Below are positions 30,186 through 41,681 of a stretch of DNA of 64,000 nt, piece after piece. A model generated the notes under the pieces. The model did no database searches. It had not been told where the DNA came from and saw only the letters and a list, made by a program, of their open reading frames with translations. Position 1 is the stretch's first letter, and each line of letters starts with the position of its first letter. The translations under genes and the position numbers were made by a program. This DNA comes from Endomychus coccineus (lineage: Eukaryota > Arthropoda > Insecta > Coleoptera > Endomychidae): the NCBI GenBank assembly GCA_958510875.1, contig OY294068.1, positions 165,673,962 through 165,737,961 on the forward strand. Reading direction: 5' to 3'.

Positions 30186-31716
30186 AAGAGATAATCCTAA
30201 AATCTTTAGGTAACGGACCATAGTTGTTACTTTATAATAAGGTCACATCCTGAAAGTAATGTTTACAATACATAGTCCTTCATGTCGATGATTTTGACAG
30301 TTTACAATGATAGTGAAATATTATAATTATACATAGTATAAAACGTAGAGTTGTAAGCACGTTATGTTGTCAATTCAAATAAACTTTCAATTTCATGACA
30401 TGGAGTATAACTTTTAAGTTTTAATTTATTATGACAGCTATTAAGGAAGCTACTGAAGTTCCTAAAATATCATTTTCAATATAAATTTATAATATTATAA
30501 TTATTTATTAGAAATGACAAGCAACCTATAAATGAGTTTAATAGTTTTGTTATTTTTAAGTTGCAATTCTACATGGCACATTTTAGCGATCAATTATTTC
30601 ATAGATAAAGAGCCTACGTTAATGTTGACATTACCACATCCTCTATAATCAGAAAAAATAATTGCAGGAGGCACGCGGGCTTGTTAGGGGTGGGAGTGTG
30701 GGACTCTGAGATAGGATGTTAGTGCATTACTGGTTTGTAATGTGCGTTATGGTGAGTGAATATAACCGTCGTCTTTAGCCAACTGTGAACATAATTCTTG
30801 CTCAGCAGTATATTTTACCGATAATGCACTAGTTGAATATCCTGTCTATATAAATAAAGTATGGAATTATAAAAACTGAAATGAATTTGTTTGCGTTGGG
30901 TCCAATGAGAAACAAAATATATATGGATTTATGCAAACCCACAAATATCCAAAAGTAATATTACATTTTTCTACATTTCAATAGTTATTCAAGTGAAGTA
31001 TTCAATTTGAACAGCAATATAAAACATATTTTGTTATGATGATCAAATTAAAAATTAATATTTATTGGAAAAGGTGCCGAAAAAAAGAGGAAGCCGACTT
31101 CAAGGCCATTTTTCAAATCTCAATCAATCTTAATTAACCTAAATTAGAGATAAACACTTATGTGGGACGTCTCACCTAATAATATTTAAATCAATTATAT
31201 TGCACTGATCATAAAATCAAATCTTCCAACCACCTCTTGAAAATATGCCCAAAAACACAAGTGTTTGACCAAAAGTTGACTAACTCACCCTGTAAAAATT
31301 TAAATCACAACATTTCCAATTATAGAAAGCACAGCCGTTACGGATAATAAATCTCATACTCAGCAAGGTTTGCTATAATTTTGGACGTGGAATGAACACA
31401 AAGCATACCATTAAAACGTTAGGGGCCTTAATTATAGATAAAGACTTGTACGATGAATAAAGTAGAAAACGGTTAAAACACACTCCCACGGCAAGTACCT
31501 ATCTCGTCAGTAGGTGTAGGCAATACATGAAATAAATTTAGCCGACTTTGTTTGGGTTTTTTATGATTTTCATGTACGATTTGACTGGCCTTTCAATTCA
31601 TATTGTCCAAGCAAAACTTGGAAACGCGTCTCCGATTAGTCAGCGACATTCCTTGAATGTATTGCCTTTGGTTAATACGTTGGTGGTGGTCCTTCAGTGA
31701 TTCCAGTGGCAATATT
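30186..31716. other. No gene seen
   Basis: AT-rich, no supported frame, RNA or element end. Confidence 0.45.
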
Positions 31717-32790
31717 TTATTCATTTATTTATTCATTTCGAAAGAAAACTCAACAGGTACATGCACCTTATTACAGAGTATCCAAAAACTAAAGTCTAAT
31801 ATAAGCTAATGATAATACAATATAATCTGAAAATTAACTTAATGCTATTAGTTTCCTTTCATGTTCCGTTGAACTAACATCAAATATGTCTGCTAAGTTT
31901 TGGATCCTGTGATATTTACTGCACTTTTCAAAAATAGGCTAGGATGTCTGACCATTCGTATGTGGGCACTCCATGTAAAATGTCATTTTTGTATGAGAGT
32001 TTAATAAAGATAAAAATGAATCATCATCTATATTATAATTTATGAGGGCAAGGTGAAAATTCCCTGAAAAAGAAAACAGATGGCGCCACAATCAAAAATT
32101 ACATATGACATTTGTGATTAACCATCTTTACTTAGAACGCTTTTAACTTTTTAGACTGATATGTCATTCAATTCTGTTTTGACACCCATTAAGCAAGCAA
32201 CCTTGGAGATTTTTTCAAACATTGAAAAAGGTGAATTTCGCGTCTTGATTAGATATTATTCAATCAATCAAAACGGGGGCGGAAATGGCCCGACGGAAAG
32301 AGGTTTGGCTCCAACGATGAGGTCTTCGCTGAAACAAACGCTTGTTTTGAAGAATTGCCGAAATCGTATTATTTGGAAGTGATCGAACATTTCTTGTTTC
32401 ATTTTTCAGAAACTTTTCACCTTGCCCTCGTTAGTACTTACATAAATAGATAGTTGAACAGATATTCCTGCTTGTTTCTATTGTTGGCAGGTTATTTTGT
32501 TTGTAATACCTAATTTTCGGAATTGTATAAGTGTATAATGTTCTTTATATCACGAAATTATTTTGTGTTCGCTCAATGGGATCTATTTGAATATTATAAT
32601 ATAAGGGACTCCATACAGCAGATGCCTATTCCAGAAACATCTTACGTAGGTGACATTCAGTGTATTTACAGTTAATGTCGGTGAACATTCTTCTATTGCG
32701 AATACCAAACACTAACTTTTTTATGGCTTTATTGCAGTTTTGTGAGATATGGTTTCTGAAGGATAATTCCCTATGTCATTCCTAGATCCT
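31717..32790 (-). mobile_element. Jockey-like LINE 3' end, split by a mariner derivative
   Basis: Right part, minus strand 32790-32440: KAIKKLVFGIRNRRMFTDIN, ASAVWSPLYYN and IDPIERTQNNFV match the C-terminal RT extension of Jockey-type LINEs (LEYAS..W.P.Y...I..IE..Q..F). Left part, 32040-31740: HTNGQTS, FEKCSKYHRIQNLADIFDVS and a stop, then a 3' UTR ending in GAATAAATGAATAAA repeats near 31717. The mariner derivative at 32043-32431 interrupts it. Stops are present. Confidence 0.65.
32043..32431 (+). mobile_element. Internally deleted mariner (MITE-like), 389 bp
   Basis: Ends TGAGGGCAAGGTGAAAATTC and (reverse complement) ACGAGGGCAAGGTGAAAAGTT, flanked by TA. The left 220 bp equals the 5' end and N-terminal codons of the mariners at 39.0 and 53.1 kb (KGEFRVLIRYY). 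The right ~150 bp equals their 3' end. At the deletion junction, 32261-32279, sits a 19-base text also present at the 3' end of the LINE at 7.4 kb. Confidence 0.85.
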
Positions 32791-33845
32791 TGATCTATAC
32801 TCAACTCTAATCAACAATGTTCCATTCATTCCATAGCGATGAGTAGGTAATAATACTATTTTCTCGAAAACTGTCTGATGATGACTTTTACATGATATTT
32901 ATTAAGTGTCAAAACAAAAGTTCTATGTCTACAGAACGTAAGCTTCTACTATCCTGGACCATTCAGTAAAAATCGTTTACATCCAGGATGTAACGAACTT
33001 GTACATCCAGGATGTAAGAGACTTTTAGATCCATCTACAACAAATCAATCACATTATACTGATAGAATACCATCATATCATTCCATAAAGTCTTTATGAG
33101 CAGATTCATATTGCCTGATTTTTTTTGCAATCTAATACAAATTAAGCACTAAACTTTTCAAAAAAATGTACATGTATATTAACAATAAACACATATTACA
33201 AATAGTACCATAGAAATAATTTAAATTTATTTTCCTTCATATTTCTTGTGAAATAATTGTTAAGAACAAAGAGTATTAATTTTTTCACAACTAACAACCT
33301 CTCATCATCTTAAATCATCATCATTTTAAAATATTTTTAGGGTACTTCTTATTTAAGGTTTCTTCCCAGCCTTGATTTTTGAAAGGGTTGTGACTCGAAA
33401 GGCAAGCATTATTCCAAAAAACTTACACGATTGAAAAGTCTTTATTTTCCAGGAAAAAAATTCACGTATAACATTTACCCATTTTGAAGTTTTTTAAGAG
33501 TTGAATTTTCTAATTTTAACAAGCCGCCGTATTGGATCAACTATTTGGAATTTTTAAATTTTGATGATAAATTCTTAATCAGCAACCCCAAAAACCCGTT
33601 AGTTATGAAGTTCATTAAAATCGTATTTGGAAGATTAACTCGGAAAATATGTGTGCTTTTTTTTATTTTCTAACGAATTATGTTTATTTGGCATTAAGCT
33701 AAATGCTCCAGGTATTTTAAAAGGTTCAAGATTCGCCCTTCCTTTAGCACCTCCTCAAACGTAACTCGATCTATTGGAAAACATAGGGAATCTCTAGCTG
33801 CAATTGACACTACCTAGTTTAAGTAGTCCAGTCAAATAAACCAGA
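32791..33845. other. No gene seen; one diverged GGTCGCTGA-type repeat
   Basis: Mostly AT-rich. Near 33575-33605 the minus strand reads ACGGGTTTTTGGGGTTGCTGATTAAGAATT, a diverged member of the motif found at 26, 38, 50 and 52 kb. Confidence 0.4.
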
Positions 33846-35514
33846 CTTTGACTACACGAGAGGGAAACCTATAATGTTCGAAGAACATCGTGTGAGCAAG
33901 CGGTGGAATATTGAGAGAGGAGATAGGCATTCGAATTTTTCTTGAAGGTTTGGAGGTTATAGGGATAGGAAAAGACCTCACTCGGTAAAGAGTCCCACAA
34001 CTTCGCTATTCGATAGAAAAATAGAGTCTGGAAGGGAGAAGATCGGCAGGTCTCGAGCTAGACAATGAAGGGGTAACTAGTTTGAGTTCATCTAGTCCTC
34101 CTATCTGGAATGTCACGTGGTGGGACAACAGACGAGATTTCTGTTCAACACCTACTTTGGAAATATCTATAGAAAAGGGAGATATCTCCTACCTTTCTAC
34201 GATGTTCTAGAGAAGCCAATGAACTCATGAGTGTGATATCATCAATCAGACGAATAGCTCTCTTCTGGATATAATCCAAGAGCTTCAGCGTATGTTTGAG
34301 AGCCGAACTCCAAACATGTGAAGAGTACTCTAGAACAGGTCGAATATGTCGTTTGTAGATTATGAGGAGTTGCTGGGATGTAAAGTACCTCTTGTTGGCA
34401 CGGAATAGAAAAGTTTTTGTGAAGCGGTCTTCGCAATTGACCTCATATGATCGCCTCATGAGACGGTGCTGTTGGTGGTGATCCCGAGCATGGATGTGGA
34501 AGACTCCAAAGGAATAGTTGTACCTAACATCTTCATATTAGTGATTGTGTGATCCGACTTCTTGGAGAAAAGGCAAGCTTGAGTTTTCGTTGTATTAAAC
34601 TACTAGATTATCAGATCCCCATTTCAAAATCTTTGCCAGATCTTCATTAATTGCGTCAAGTCTCTGTCTCGCTCCACTGGCTTCTTCGGATGGTACAGGG
34701 GCTCTGGATGAAAGAGCGGTATGAAGTGTACCATCATCTGCAAAGCAGCCGACGGGACAGGTGGTGGTCACTTCCAGCAGATCGTTTGTATGGGGCAGAA
34801 ACAAAGCCGTTGCCAAGACTGATCCCTGTTGAACACCCGCGGTGATAGCTATTGTATCCGACACTACCTCGTCACCCAACACATGGAGTGATCTATCTGA
34901 GAGAAAACTCTATAGTAAGCGACAAAGTTGAGGCCGAAAACCATATGACGGAAGTTTCCCAGGAAGACTTTGGTGCCAGGCTTGGTTAAATGCTTTGGAG
35001 ATATCCAATGCTACCGCTAGAGATTCCACATATTTTTCAATCGATTCTGTCATACATGTGTTACGTAGGCGAGCAGGTTTCCTGTTTATCTCTGCTGACG
35101 AAAGCCATATTGACGGTATTTCACGATTTTGGATCGCTCTAGTTTTTTGGATGAGCTTCTCAACCACTTTAGAAATCACAAATAATAGTACAATAGTAAT
35201 ATAATTATTAGGAAGGGACTTCTTTCCCTTATTTGGAATTGGTTAGACCCTAGCTGTCTTCCAGCCGGAAGGGGACACTCCAAGTTTGTATGAAAGGGTA
35301 AACAACCTGCACAAAACTTGTGTTAATTCAGGTGCACATTCCACAGGCGGAATTCCGTCTGGCCTCGTAGAATATTTGGTGTTGATATCAAGCAGAATGC
35401 GCCATATTGTGAGCTGAAGAAAGACAATTTCAGGCATATTGCTATCGATGGCAGCAATATTAGGAGGTCCTTCCCTTGTGGATCCAAATTGTAAATTGCT
35501 GATTTATAATACAT
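33846..35514 (-). mobile_element. Jockey/CR1-like LINE, 5'-truncated RT and 3' UTR
   Basis: Minus strand, right to left: TRPDGIPPVECAPELTQVLC (RT fingers), FTLSYKLGVSPSGWKTARV, then KVVEKLIQKTRAI, SLAVALDISKAFNQAWH (first catalytic Asp region), AGVQQGSVLATALF, CFADDGTLHTAL (FADD catalytic pair) and NEDLAKILKWGSDNLVV. After a shift come LIIYKRHIRPVLEYSSHVWS and LEHRRKVGDISLFYRYF. At least three frameshifts. The 3' UTR reaches TTTGACTACACGAGAG at about 33846, also the 3' border of the fragment at 43496-43797. The plus-strand relative is 18548-19207. Confidence 0.85.
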
Positions 35515-36880
35515 AAGTAATATCTATAAAAAATGAGATTATGAAAATAATATATTTGTAATATAACAAACATTCGTTATATTTAAAATATATTATTTTC
35601 ATTAGGTATATTGAAATTAAATTGACTGAAGTTATACTCTATTGTTGATAGAGCACAAAACAATTACGTATCACCAACACATTTTCTTGCTGGTAAATAC
35701 ATTACAGCATCATTTGAGAATCTATTGATGTTTATATCTGGCTGTAATTAGAATTAAATACTTTTATTTTTGTATAGTGAAAATGAATAATGGTACTCTA
35801 ATAATGTTCAGGGTTAATTACATTTCGCATTAATGAGGGTCATCACAACGGTCAACAGTTCATAACCTCTTAGTGCCGATTTATTACAAAAGTTGGCAAT
35901 GTAATATCTATTTTATAGGGTGAAATCTGTCATTTTAACAAGATCTGCTCATATACTTGTGAAAAGTGAATCACGTAACCCATCTTAGTGACTCATGGAA
36001 AAAAGAGAATACCGAAAAAGTTGATTGATCTATTGCATTACGTTTATTACCCACGGTATAATCAGAAAGTGATTGAATCAGTGTTGCAAAGAAAAGCAAA
36101 TGAACACACCTTCCGCCTTTTTGTGCTATTTCATGGTATGTTGGTTGCATCTATTTGAACAATCTATGAGACGAAGAAATCGCCGAACCGCAACAAGCAG
36201 GTGCAATTTAAATTGGTAGGACGCATTCGAAAACTCACAAGATAAAAAATATTTCGATTCTAATTCATTTCTTAATCACGCGATTAGTCCATGCTCGAAC
36301 AAAAATAATAGTTTTTATACGTCACAATCAATGCGGCATTACTAAATCAGTGAGCTAAATATTGCTCAGTTTACGTATTGATTTATTGCTAAGTACTAGA
36401 AAAATATTGTTTTCCAATCCTGCCATTGAAAAATGACTTTTGCGTGATATTTCCCAATATGACATAACGCCTGTTTTTATCTGCAGGATGTACTAGTTAT
36501 TGACATACCAAGGGAGGAAAGTGGCTCTTTTCCTCCCGCGCATTAAAATCCAAAGGAGGAAATGTACTTTACTCTAGGTCTAGAGTATATAATTTTTCCT
36601 ACCACCTTTTATGCCCATTTTCAAGAATTAAATTTGTATTCTTTTTCATGTATGAATTTAAAATTCTACACATGACTCTAAGGTGGGGAAAACAGGGAAT
36701 GTATTGTTTTGGACGCGGAAGCTTAGTTTCAAGTGGTATTTTTGACATCCATCTTCAGTTTTTCAAATGGAATTATAGTATTTTGTTGAACCATAATAAC
36801 AAACATGTTTATCTGATTATAAATATATATCACACCCATATATTTAACCTGCAGAATTGTCAGAAACTCTCATTTTAAGA
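35515..36880. other. No gene seen
   Basis: AT-rich. A small GGAGGAAA...TTTTCCTCC hairpin lies at about 36511-36535 with a third GGAGGAAA copy at 36555. The short frame after a TCTGCAG near 36483 ends within 20 codons. Confidence 0.45.
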
Positions 36881-36883
36881 TTC

Positions 36884-37140
36884 AAGTGACGTCATCGATG
36901 TGATCATTGGTGTTTTGGGAGGAATTCGGTCTTCGCTGTTTCCGAACTTGAAGATCATTCCGCCCTGTAAGAACTCGGCGCAGATATTGATAGACCGGAT
37001 GAAGAAGGCTGTCACTCTGGGTTCAATAACACTACTTAGGACATACGATTTGGAGCCTGAAGCTGCTCATCGACCGGGGTGAAGAAGTAGCTTAGGTACT
37101 TCTGGCGCGATTGCTGCGATGTCGTCGGAGCGCGCAGCAG
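36884..37140 (+). pseudogene. LINE reverse-transcriptase C-terminal fragment (tentative)
   Basis: The plus strand reads VIIGVLGGIRSSLFPNLKII, then an ILIDRMKKAVTLGSITLLRTYDLE stretch. This resembles the V(V)IG.LG......L......I.....LQK...LGTA.ILRK. block following the RT in several LINE clades. It is GC-richer than its surroundings and continues with a CGTCGGAGCGCGCAG segment. Short and alone, so only tentative. Confidence 0.45.
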
Positions 37141-37199
37141 CCCCAACCAACTATTAATGTAAAAACAAAAGTTTTCGAAGGAACTATCGCAAACCCCTT

Positions 37200-37690
37200 T
37201 ATTGCCCAAGCAGATGAGATTTAGAATTTACTACCTGAAATCTCTTTTTCAACCCTTAAAACATACAAGTGCCGATCTTGATGACATTTTGCACACTTGA
37301 CCTCTAAAACAAGAGGAAAATCTCTGTCTACATGAGGTTTCTAGAATTCTCAATTTCTCATCCTTTGAAGCAAATAAATACCGATCTTGATGAAATTTTG
37401 TACACTTAACTATCAAGACAAGAGTTACTTCCTACATGAGATTTCGAAAAATTAACCTCAACTCCATTTCTCACCCATTCAAGCAGAGGAATAGCGATCT
37501 TAATGAAATTTTACAACTTGATCTTCAGAACAAGATAAAAGTCACTTTCTACATGACATTGCGAAAAAACTAAACCTTGCCTCTTTCCCAGCTTTTGAAG
37601 TAGATGAGTAGCAATCTTAATAAAATTTTACACACAAGAGGAAAATCACAGTATGCATGATATCTCGAAAAACTACTTCAATTATCTTTC
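37200..37690 (+). repeat. Diverged tandem repeat, about 109-117 bp units
   Basis: GATCTTGATGA.ATTTT and variants recur at 37274, 37383, 37496 and 37613. Each is followed by ACAAGAG-like, CTACATGA and TTTC(G)AAAAA blocks and preceded by CTCA/CCC..TTGAAGCA. Four to five decayed copies, non-coding. Confidence 0.7.
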
Positions 37691-38150
37691 ACACTTCGTG
37701 AATCAGATATTACACCCATTAAATCAGACAAGTACTGATTCATTAATTCTTTAATCTGTGTTAAATTTTAATAGTTCATGTGACAGCAAGTGTCGATATA
37801 AAACATAAAGTGGTGAAATACATAATGTAAGTCCTTTGAATAAAATATCAATCTAATTCAGAGTATATAATAGATTGGTTTTACCTAAGTGTGAGTTGAT
37901 CTTGACAATCTTAAGTATTCTCATAATCCATATTTACACATATTAACAACATGTATTGAGGTCTGCCATTACTATTACACCCCATTATAAGTGAATCCAT
38001 AGTTATAGGATTAGATTGACGCTAGTGGCGTCTTGAATTCCCTATAAGTAACATTGTCATTGATAATGAAGCAAATGAATTGACCATTACATATCAAATT
38101 GTAATCACAATTTAATCCTATAAGAATTAGTCCATGTTGTGAACAGGGAT
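37691..38150. repeat. Dispersed repeat fragment and unassigned DNA
   Basis: 37775-37850 resembles the start of the repeat at 24500 (GACAGCAAGTGTCGATATAAAACATAAAGT.GT). The rest shows nothing recognisable. Confidence 0.4.
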
Positions 38151-38189
38151 TTCAGCTATTATAAAAAAAAATGTAAGTTCGAACCAAAA

Positions 38190-38600
38190 TTTTTTTTGCT
38201 TCAGCTTACACCTTGAAACCTGTTGGGAACCCCAACCCCACCCATTGGGAGCGAAAATGGCTCAAAATCTCCAAGTCTTGAATTGTCTTTTCCACAAAAA
38301 AAGGTATTTTGGCATTTCGGGTGCACCTAGGGGATTTTTTGGGTCGCTGAAAACAACTGTAGCCACATTTACTTGCAATCCATCGTAGGGCTGGTAAAAT
38401 CGACGAAATTTGCCAATTTTGCACCCCTATATGTTATTTTGCAATTTACGTGTTTTTGGCATTTCGAATGCACCAAGGAGGTTTTTTGGGTCGCTGAATA
38501 CGATTCCGAATCCAGATTTACTCCGAATTAATTTTAAAATGCAAAAATAATAAAAATTTAGAAGCGTGTCAAATTAGCCATTTTTGTAAATTTCCCACCC
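38190..38600 (+). repeat. Two repeat units carrying the GGTCGCTGA motif
   Basis: Units at about 38305-38420 and 38450-38590 share TTTGGCATTTCG, TGCACC.AGG, GGGTCGCTGAA.AC and a trailing AATTTGCCAATTTT/ATTAGCCATTTTTG with CACCCCTAT. Spacing about 143 bp. Related only through the motif core to the 26.2-27.2 kb and 52.6-52.9 kb repeats. Confidence 0.6.
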
Positions 38601-38684
38601 CTATGATGATATTCGAGTAAATCATCTGAAAATATGGATTGTGAGAATCAAACTACAAATATTCAAAATTGTTAGTAAAGAGTA

Positions 38685-38800
38685 TAATATGACGTATTTC
38701 ATTAGCAGTTTCTAAATCATTTCCAATAAATTCTATGTTCCTACAATCATATATTTACTGGCAAAAGTAAGAGAACTCACGTGATGAATTGATCACAGTT
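38685..38800 (+). repeat. Dispersed repeat fragment (24.5 kb family)
   Basis: TTTCATTAGCAGTTTCTAAA followed by TCATTTCCAATAAATTCTATGTTCC parallels 24597-24645. Confidence 0.45.
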
Positions 38801-38969
38801 TTGTTATTTTATGTTCAAACTGTGCCAATATTACACTTTCGGAAAATTTTCAGGAGTCATACCATTACATGAATTCTTTATGAGCAAATTTATATTGTCT
38901 TGTCGATTTGTTAGGAATAAGACCAGAAACTGCACTTTTGGATGCTTCAGTCAGTGCTTGGAAATAATA

Positions 38970-40137
38970 CGAGGACAAGGTGAAAAGTACCTGAAAAATA
39001 AAACAGATGGCGCCACAATTGGAAATCCTTTGTGATGTACCATTTTTAACTAGACTGATATGTCATTCAGTTCTGTTTTGACACTCACCTAAAGAAAGAT
39101 CTTTGTAAACATGGAAAAAAGTGAATTTCGCGTCTTGGTTAAACATTATTTCTTGCCTGGAAAAAAATTACTCAAACCAAAGCATCACTTGTTGTTTAAC
39201 ATTATGGGGACTCCTCATCATCGATTGAAACGATTTACAAGTGGCTTACTGATTTTCGTTATGTTAGTATGACCACAAAGAACGCCGAACGTTCTGGTCG
39301 TCCAATTGAGGTTACAACGCCATAAATCGTCGATAAAATCCATGGTATGATATTGAACGATCGGCGAGTTAAAGCGCACGAGATTGCTGAGGCAATGGGC
39401 ATCTCAACCGAACATGTACAAAACATTTTGCAGAGAAAACTACCTGCCAGATGAGTGCCGCATTTGTTCTCTGTTGACAACAAGCGCGACCGTGTGACAA
39501 CTTCAAAGGAGTTTTTGGCAATGTTCAAGGGCGCCGGTTAGTAGCTGTGGATGAAACATGGATCCATCCCAACACAACAATCGAAACAGTAGAGTTGTCC
39601 TGGCGAATCGGAGCCGAAAAAGGCCGAAGTGGGTTTATCAACCAACTAAGTCTACGCGATAGTTTTTTGGAACGCACATGGTATCGTCCATATCGATTAT
39701 CTTGAAAAGGGCAAAACGATCACCGGCGTATATTATGCAGGGCTGTTGGATCGATTTGACGCCGATTTGAAGCGAAAGCGGCCACATTTGGCAAAGAAAA
39801 AAAGTGATCTTCCACAGACGTGCGCAGTCACAATGGCAAAATTGCATGAATTGGTTCGTCATCCACCATATTCACCAGATTTGGTCCCCTGTGATTTTTA
39901 CCTATTTCCAAACTTGAAGAAATGGCTTGGCGGAAAGAGATTCGGCTCCAATAATGAGCTCATCGCTGAAGCAAACGCCTACTTTGAAACGTATTATTTG
40001 GAAGAGTTCAAAAAATTAAGAAAACGTTGAACGAAGTGAATCGGGCTACAAGGAGATTATGTCGAGATATAAAATAAGTTCCGACCAAATAAATCATTTC
40101 TTGTTTAATTTTTCAGGGACTTCTCACCTTACCCTCG
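38970..40137 (+). mobile_element. Mariner transposon, copy 2 (broken)
   Basis: Terminal repeats CGAGGACAAGGTGAAAAGTAC (left) and, reverse-complemented, CCGAGGGTAAGGTGAGAAGTC (right). Plus-strand pieces: KSEFRVLVKHYF near 39118, IVDKIHGMILNDRRVKAHEI-like, the first catalytic Asp region AVDETWIHPNTT, then LDRFDADLKRKRPHLAKKKS (from 39746). The block around the second Asp is damaged (SDLPQTCAVT), while HPPYSPDLVPCDFYLFPNL retains the third Asp. Several frameshifts; about 1.17 kb compared with ~1.28 kb for copy 1. Confidence 0.88.
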
Positions 40138-41395
40138 GATATTTTCTTTAATGGTTTCACTTGATGTTATTGCATCCAAAAATAAATTCACAAATAACCT
40201 AGTAACCTAGAATTGCTTCTTGGAGATAATATAATACGTTCTTTCATATGTTCAGTTAATGCTACTGCATTCAAAAATAAACAACTACCTTAGAATTGCC
40301 GATTGGAGATAATATATGTTCTTTTACGCGTTCAGTTAATGTTATTGCATCGAAAAATAAACTTACTAAAATGCACGGCTCCTTCTTTGAAGTTAAAGAA
40401 AGAAGAAAGGCTGTTTTCAATGTTGAATGTGTTCAAATATGAGACCGTGTAAGTTTATAGCAACGTTAATAAATAATGATTGAAGAGGAAATGAGAAAAT
40501 AAGGAAAATCAGATTTTCTATATCATATAACTCGAAAACTGAAAGTGAAATCTGTGGAATTATGCAATAATTCAACCCACACTAACATATTCATATTCGC
40601 CAAGATACCAACACAGCCTAAACATTGTAAGAATCAAGAATGTTAATTTTATACGAGTTCACATGTCGATGATATGACTTATCTTACTGTCAAGTCAAAA
40701 ACTGAATTAGTGAAAGTTTGATTCTAGTTGATAAGGGAACACCTGTTATTATTATTAGATAGGTACAATGGTTCAGAAGCATTCTAAAACAAATTAGATT
40801 CTTTTGGTTGATCTACTTTATAATAGATGAAAAATTCATTCGTCTTATTTAAAATTCAAATCAGTTAAGAATCTAATCTAACATAAGTTCTATCACAGGT
40901 ACATTGAAAGTGCGCTAACTTTGAATCAAAAAAAAATTACAAATAATTAGTATTTATGTATGTAATGTGAACTGAGGTGTTACATAAAATCTTAATGAGG
41001 TTATGAACCTGTGCCAATTAAAATTTCAAATATACTGTCCTTATCAGTTAATATTTTGTAGCTATCTTAGGCTAACATAACATGTGGTCATTTCATAATA
41101 TTAGGAGTTACTTAATATTGAATATCATCATGTAGGTTTCCGAATAGAAACACGACAACTAACTATGAATAAGGGGGGTTGTACACGCTCAAGTTACTTT
41201 TCCGAGTTGTCTGCTGAATGCACCGTTGCCGGTTGCACAGACTGATCTGAGTATACGTGAACGAAACAGGAGCTTTGTACAGGCGACCGGTGAGGCGATA
41301 TTTCTCGTTTTATTGCTTCACTCCAACTATCGAGTTGTGTAGGTCCAGCACATACTGCTTTCTGTAGCAGTTAATACATTTTTCTCCTCCAAATG
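40138..41395. other. No gene seen; local triplication
   Basis: 40140-40360 holds three diverged repeats of TTCAGTTAATG.TATTGCAT.AAAAATAAA (about 40165, 40255, 40340). 41175-41360 is GC-richer with CAAGTTACTTTTCCGAGTTG but no frame that I can support. Confidence 0.45.
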
Positions 41396-41396
41396 A

Positions 41397-41418
41397 CATT
41401 AAAAGCGGCCTTTTAATG
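41397..41418. repeat. Perfect short inverted repeat left of the recombinase gene
   Basis: CATTAAAAG-CGGC-CTTTTAATG: 9-bp arms around 4 bp. It shares the CTTTTAATG text with the next two palindromes. Confidence 0.75.
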
Positions 41419-41442
41419 ACACTTGGCAGGCTTAGAAGTTGT

Positions 41443-41496
41443 ACTTTTAATGCCTAGGCAGAAAAAGTGCACTTTTACTGCCTAGGCAAAAAAAGT
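41443..41496. repeat. Two direct copies of a 26-bp palindrome (candidate recombinase sites)
   Basis: 41443-41468 and 41471-41496 are 24/26 identical. Each is itself a palindrome of two 13-bp half-sites: ACTTTT-x2-TGCCT against its complement AGGCA-x2-AAAAGT. The 13-bp half-site size matches typical tyrosine-recombinase binding sites (known for the superfamily); the role here is inferred. Confidence 0.7.
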
Positions 41497-41545
41497 TCGT
41501 TGCTAGGCAACCTTCCAAGTAATAATTTAAATCAAACTGGTTATT

Positions 41546-41561
41546 AAAATTGACAATGACA
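41546..41561 (+). repeat. 16-bp direct repeat, left copy
   Basis: AAAATTGACAATGACA, identical to 42770-42785. The pair brackets the recombinase gene (1224 bp apart), as expected for short direct repeats at the ends of a Crypton-type element, though chance or an older duplication is possible. Confidence 0.6.
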
Positions 41562-41681
41562 TTAAGAAAACTCAAAATGATGCTGATGATAATAAACTGG
41601 TTTTATTGCATTAAAACTACAAACTACAACACGAAATTTTTATTTATTAGATATATTTATGGTCAATTGTGAACAATTATT

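Noticed and set aside
36483..36545. Possible exon after TCTGCAG (DVLVIDIPREES...)
   Set aside because: Slight resemblance to a recombinase segment, but it stops after 19 codons and overlaps a GGAGGAAA hairpin; no partner exon found.
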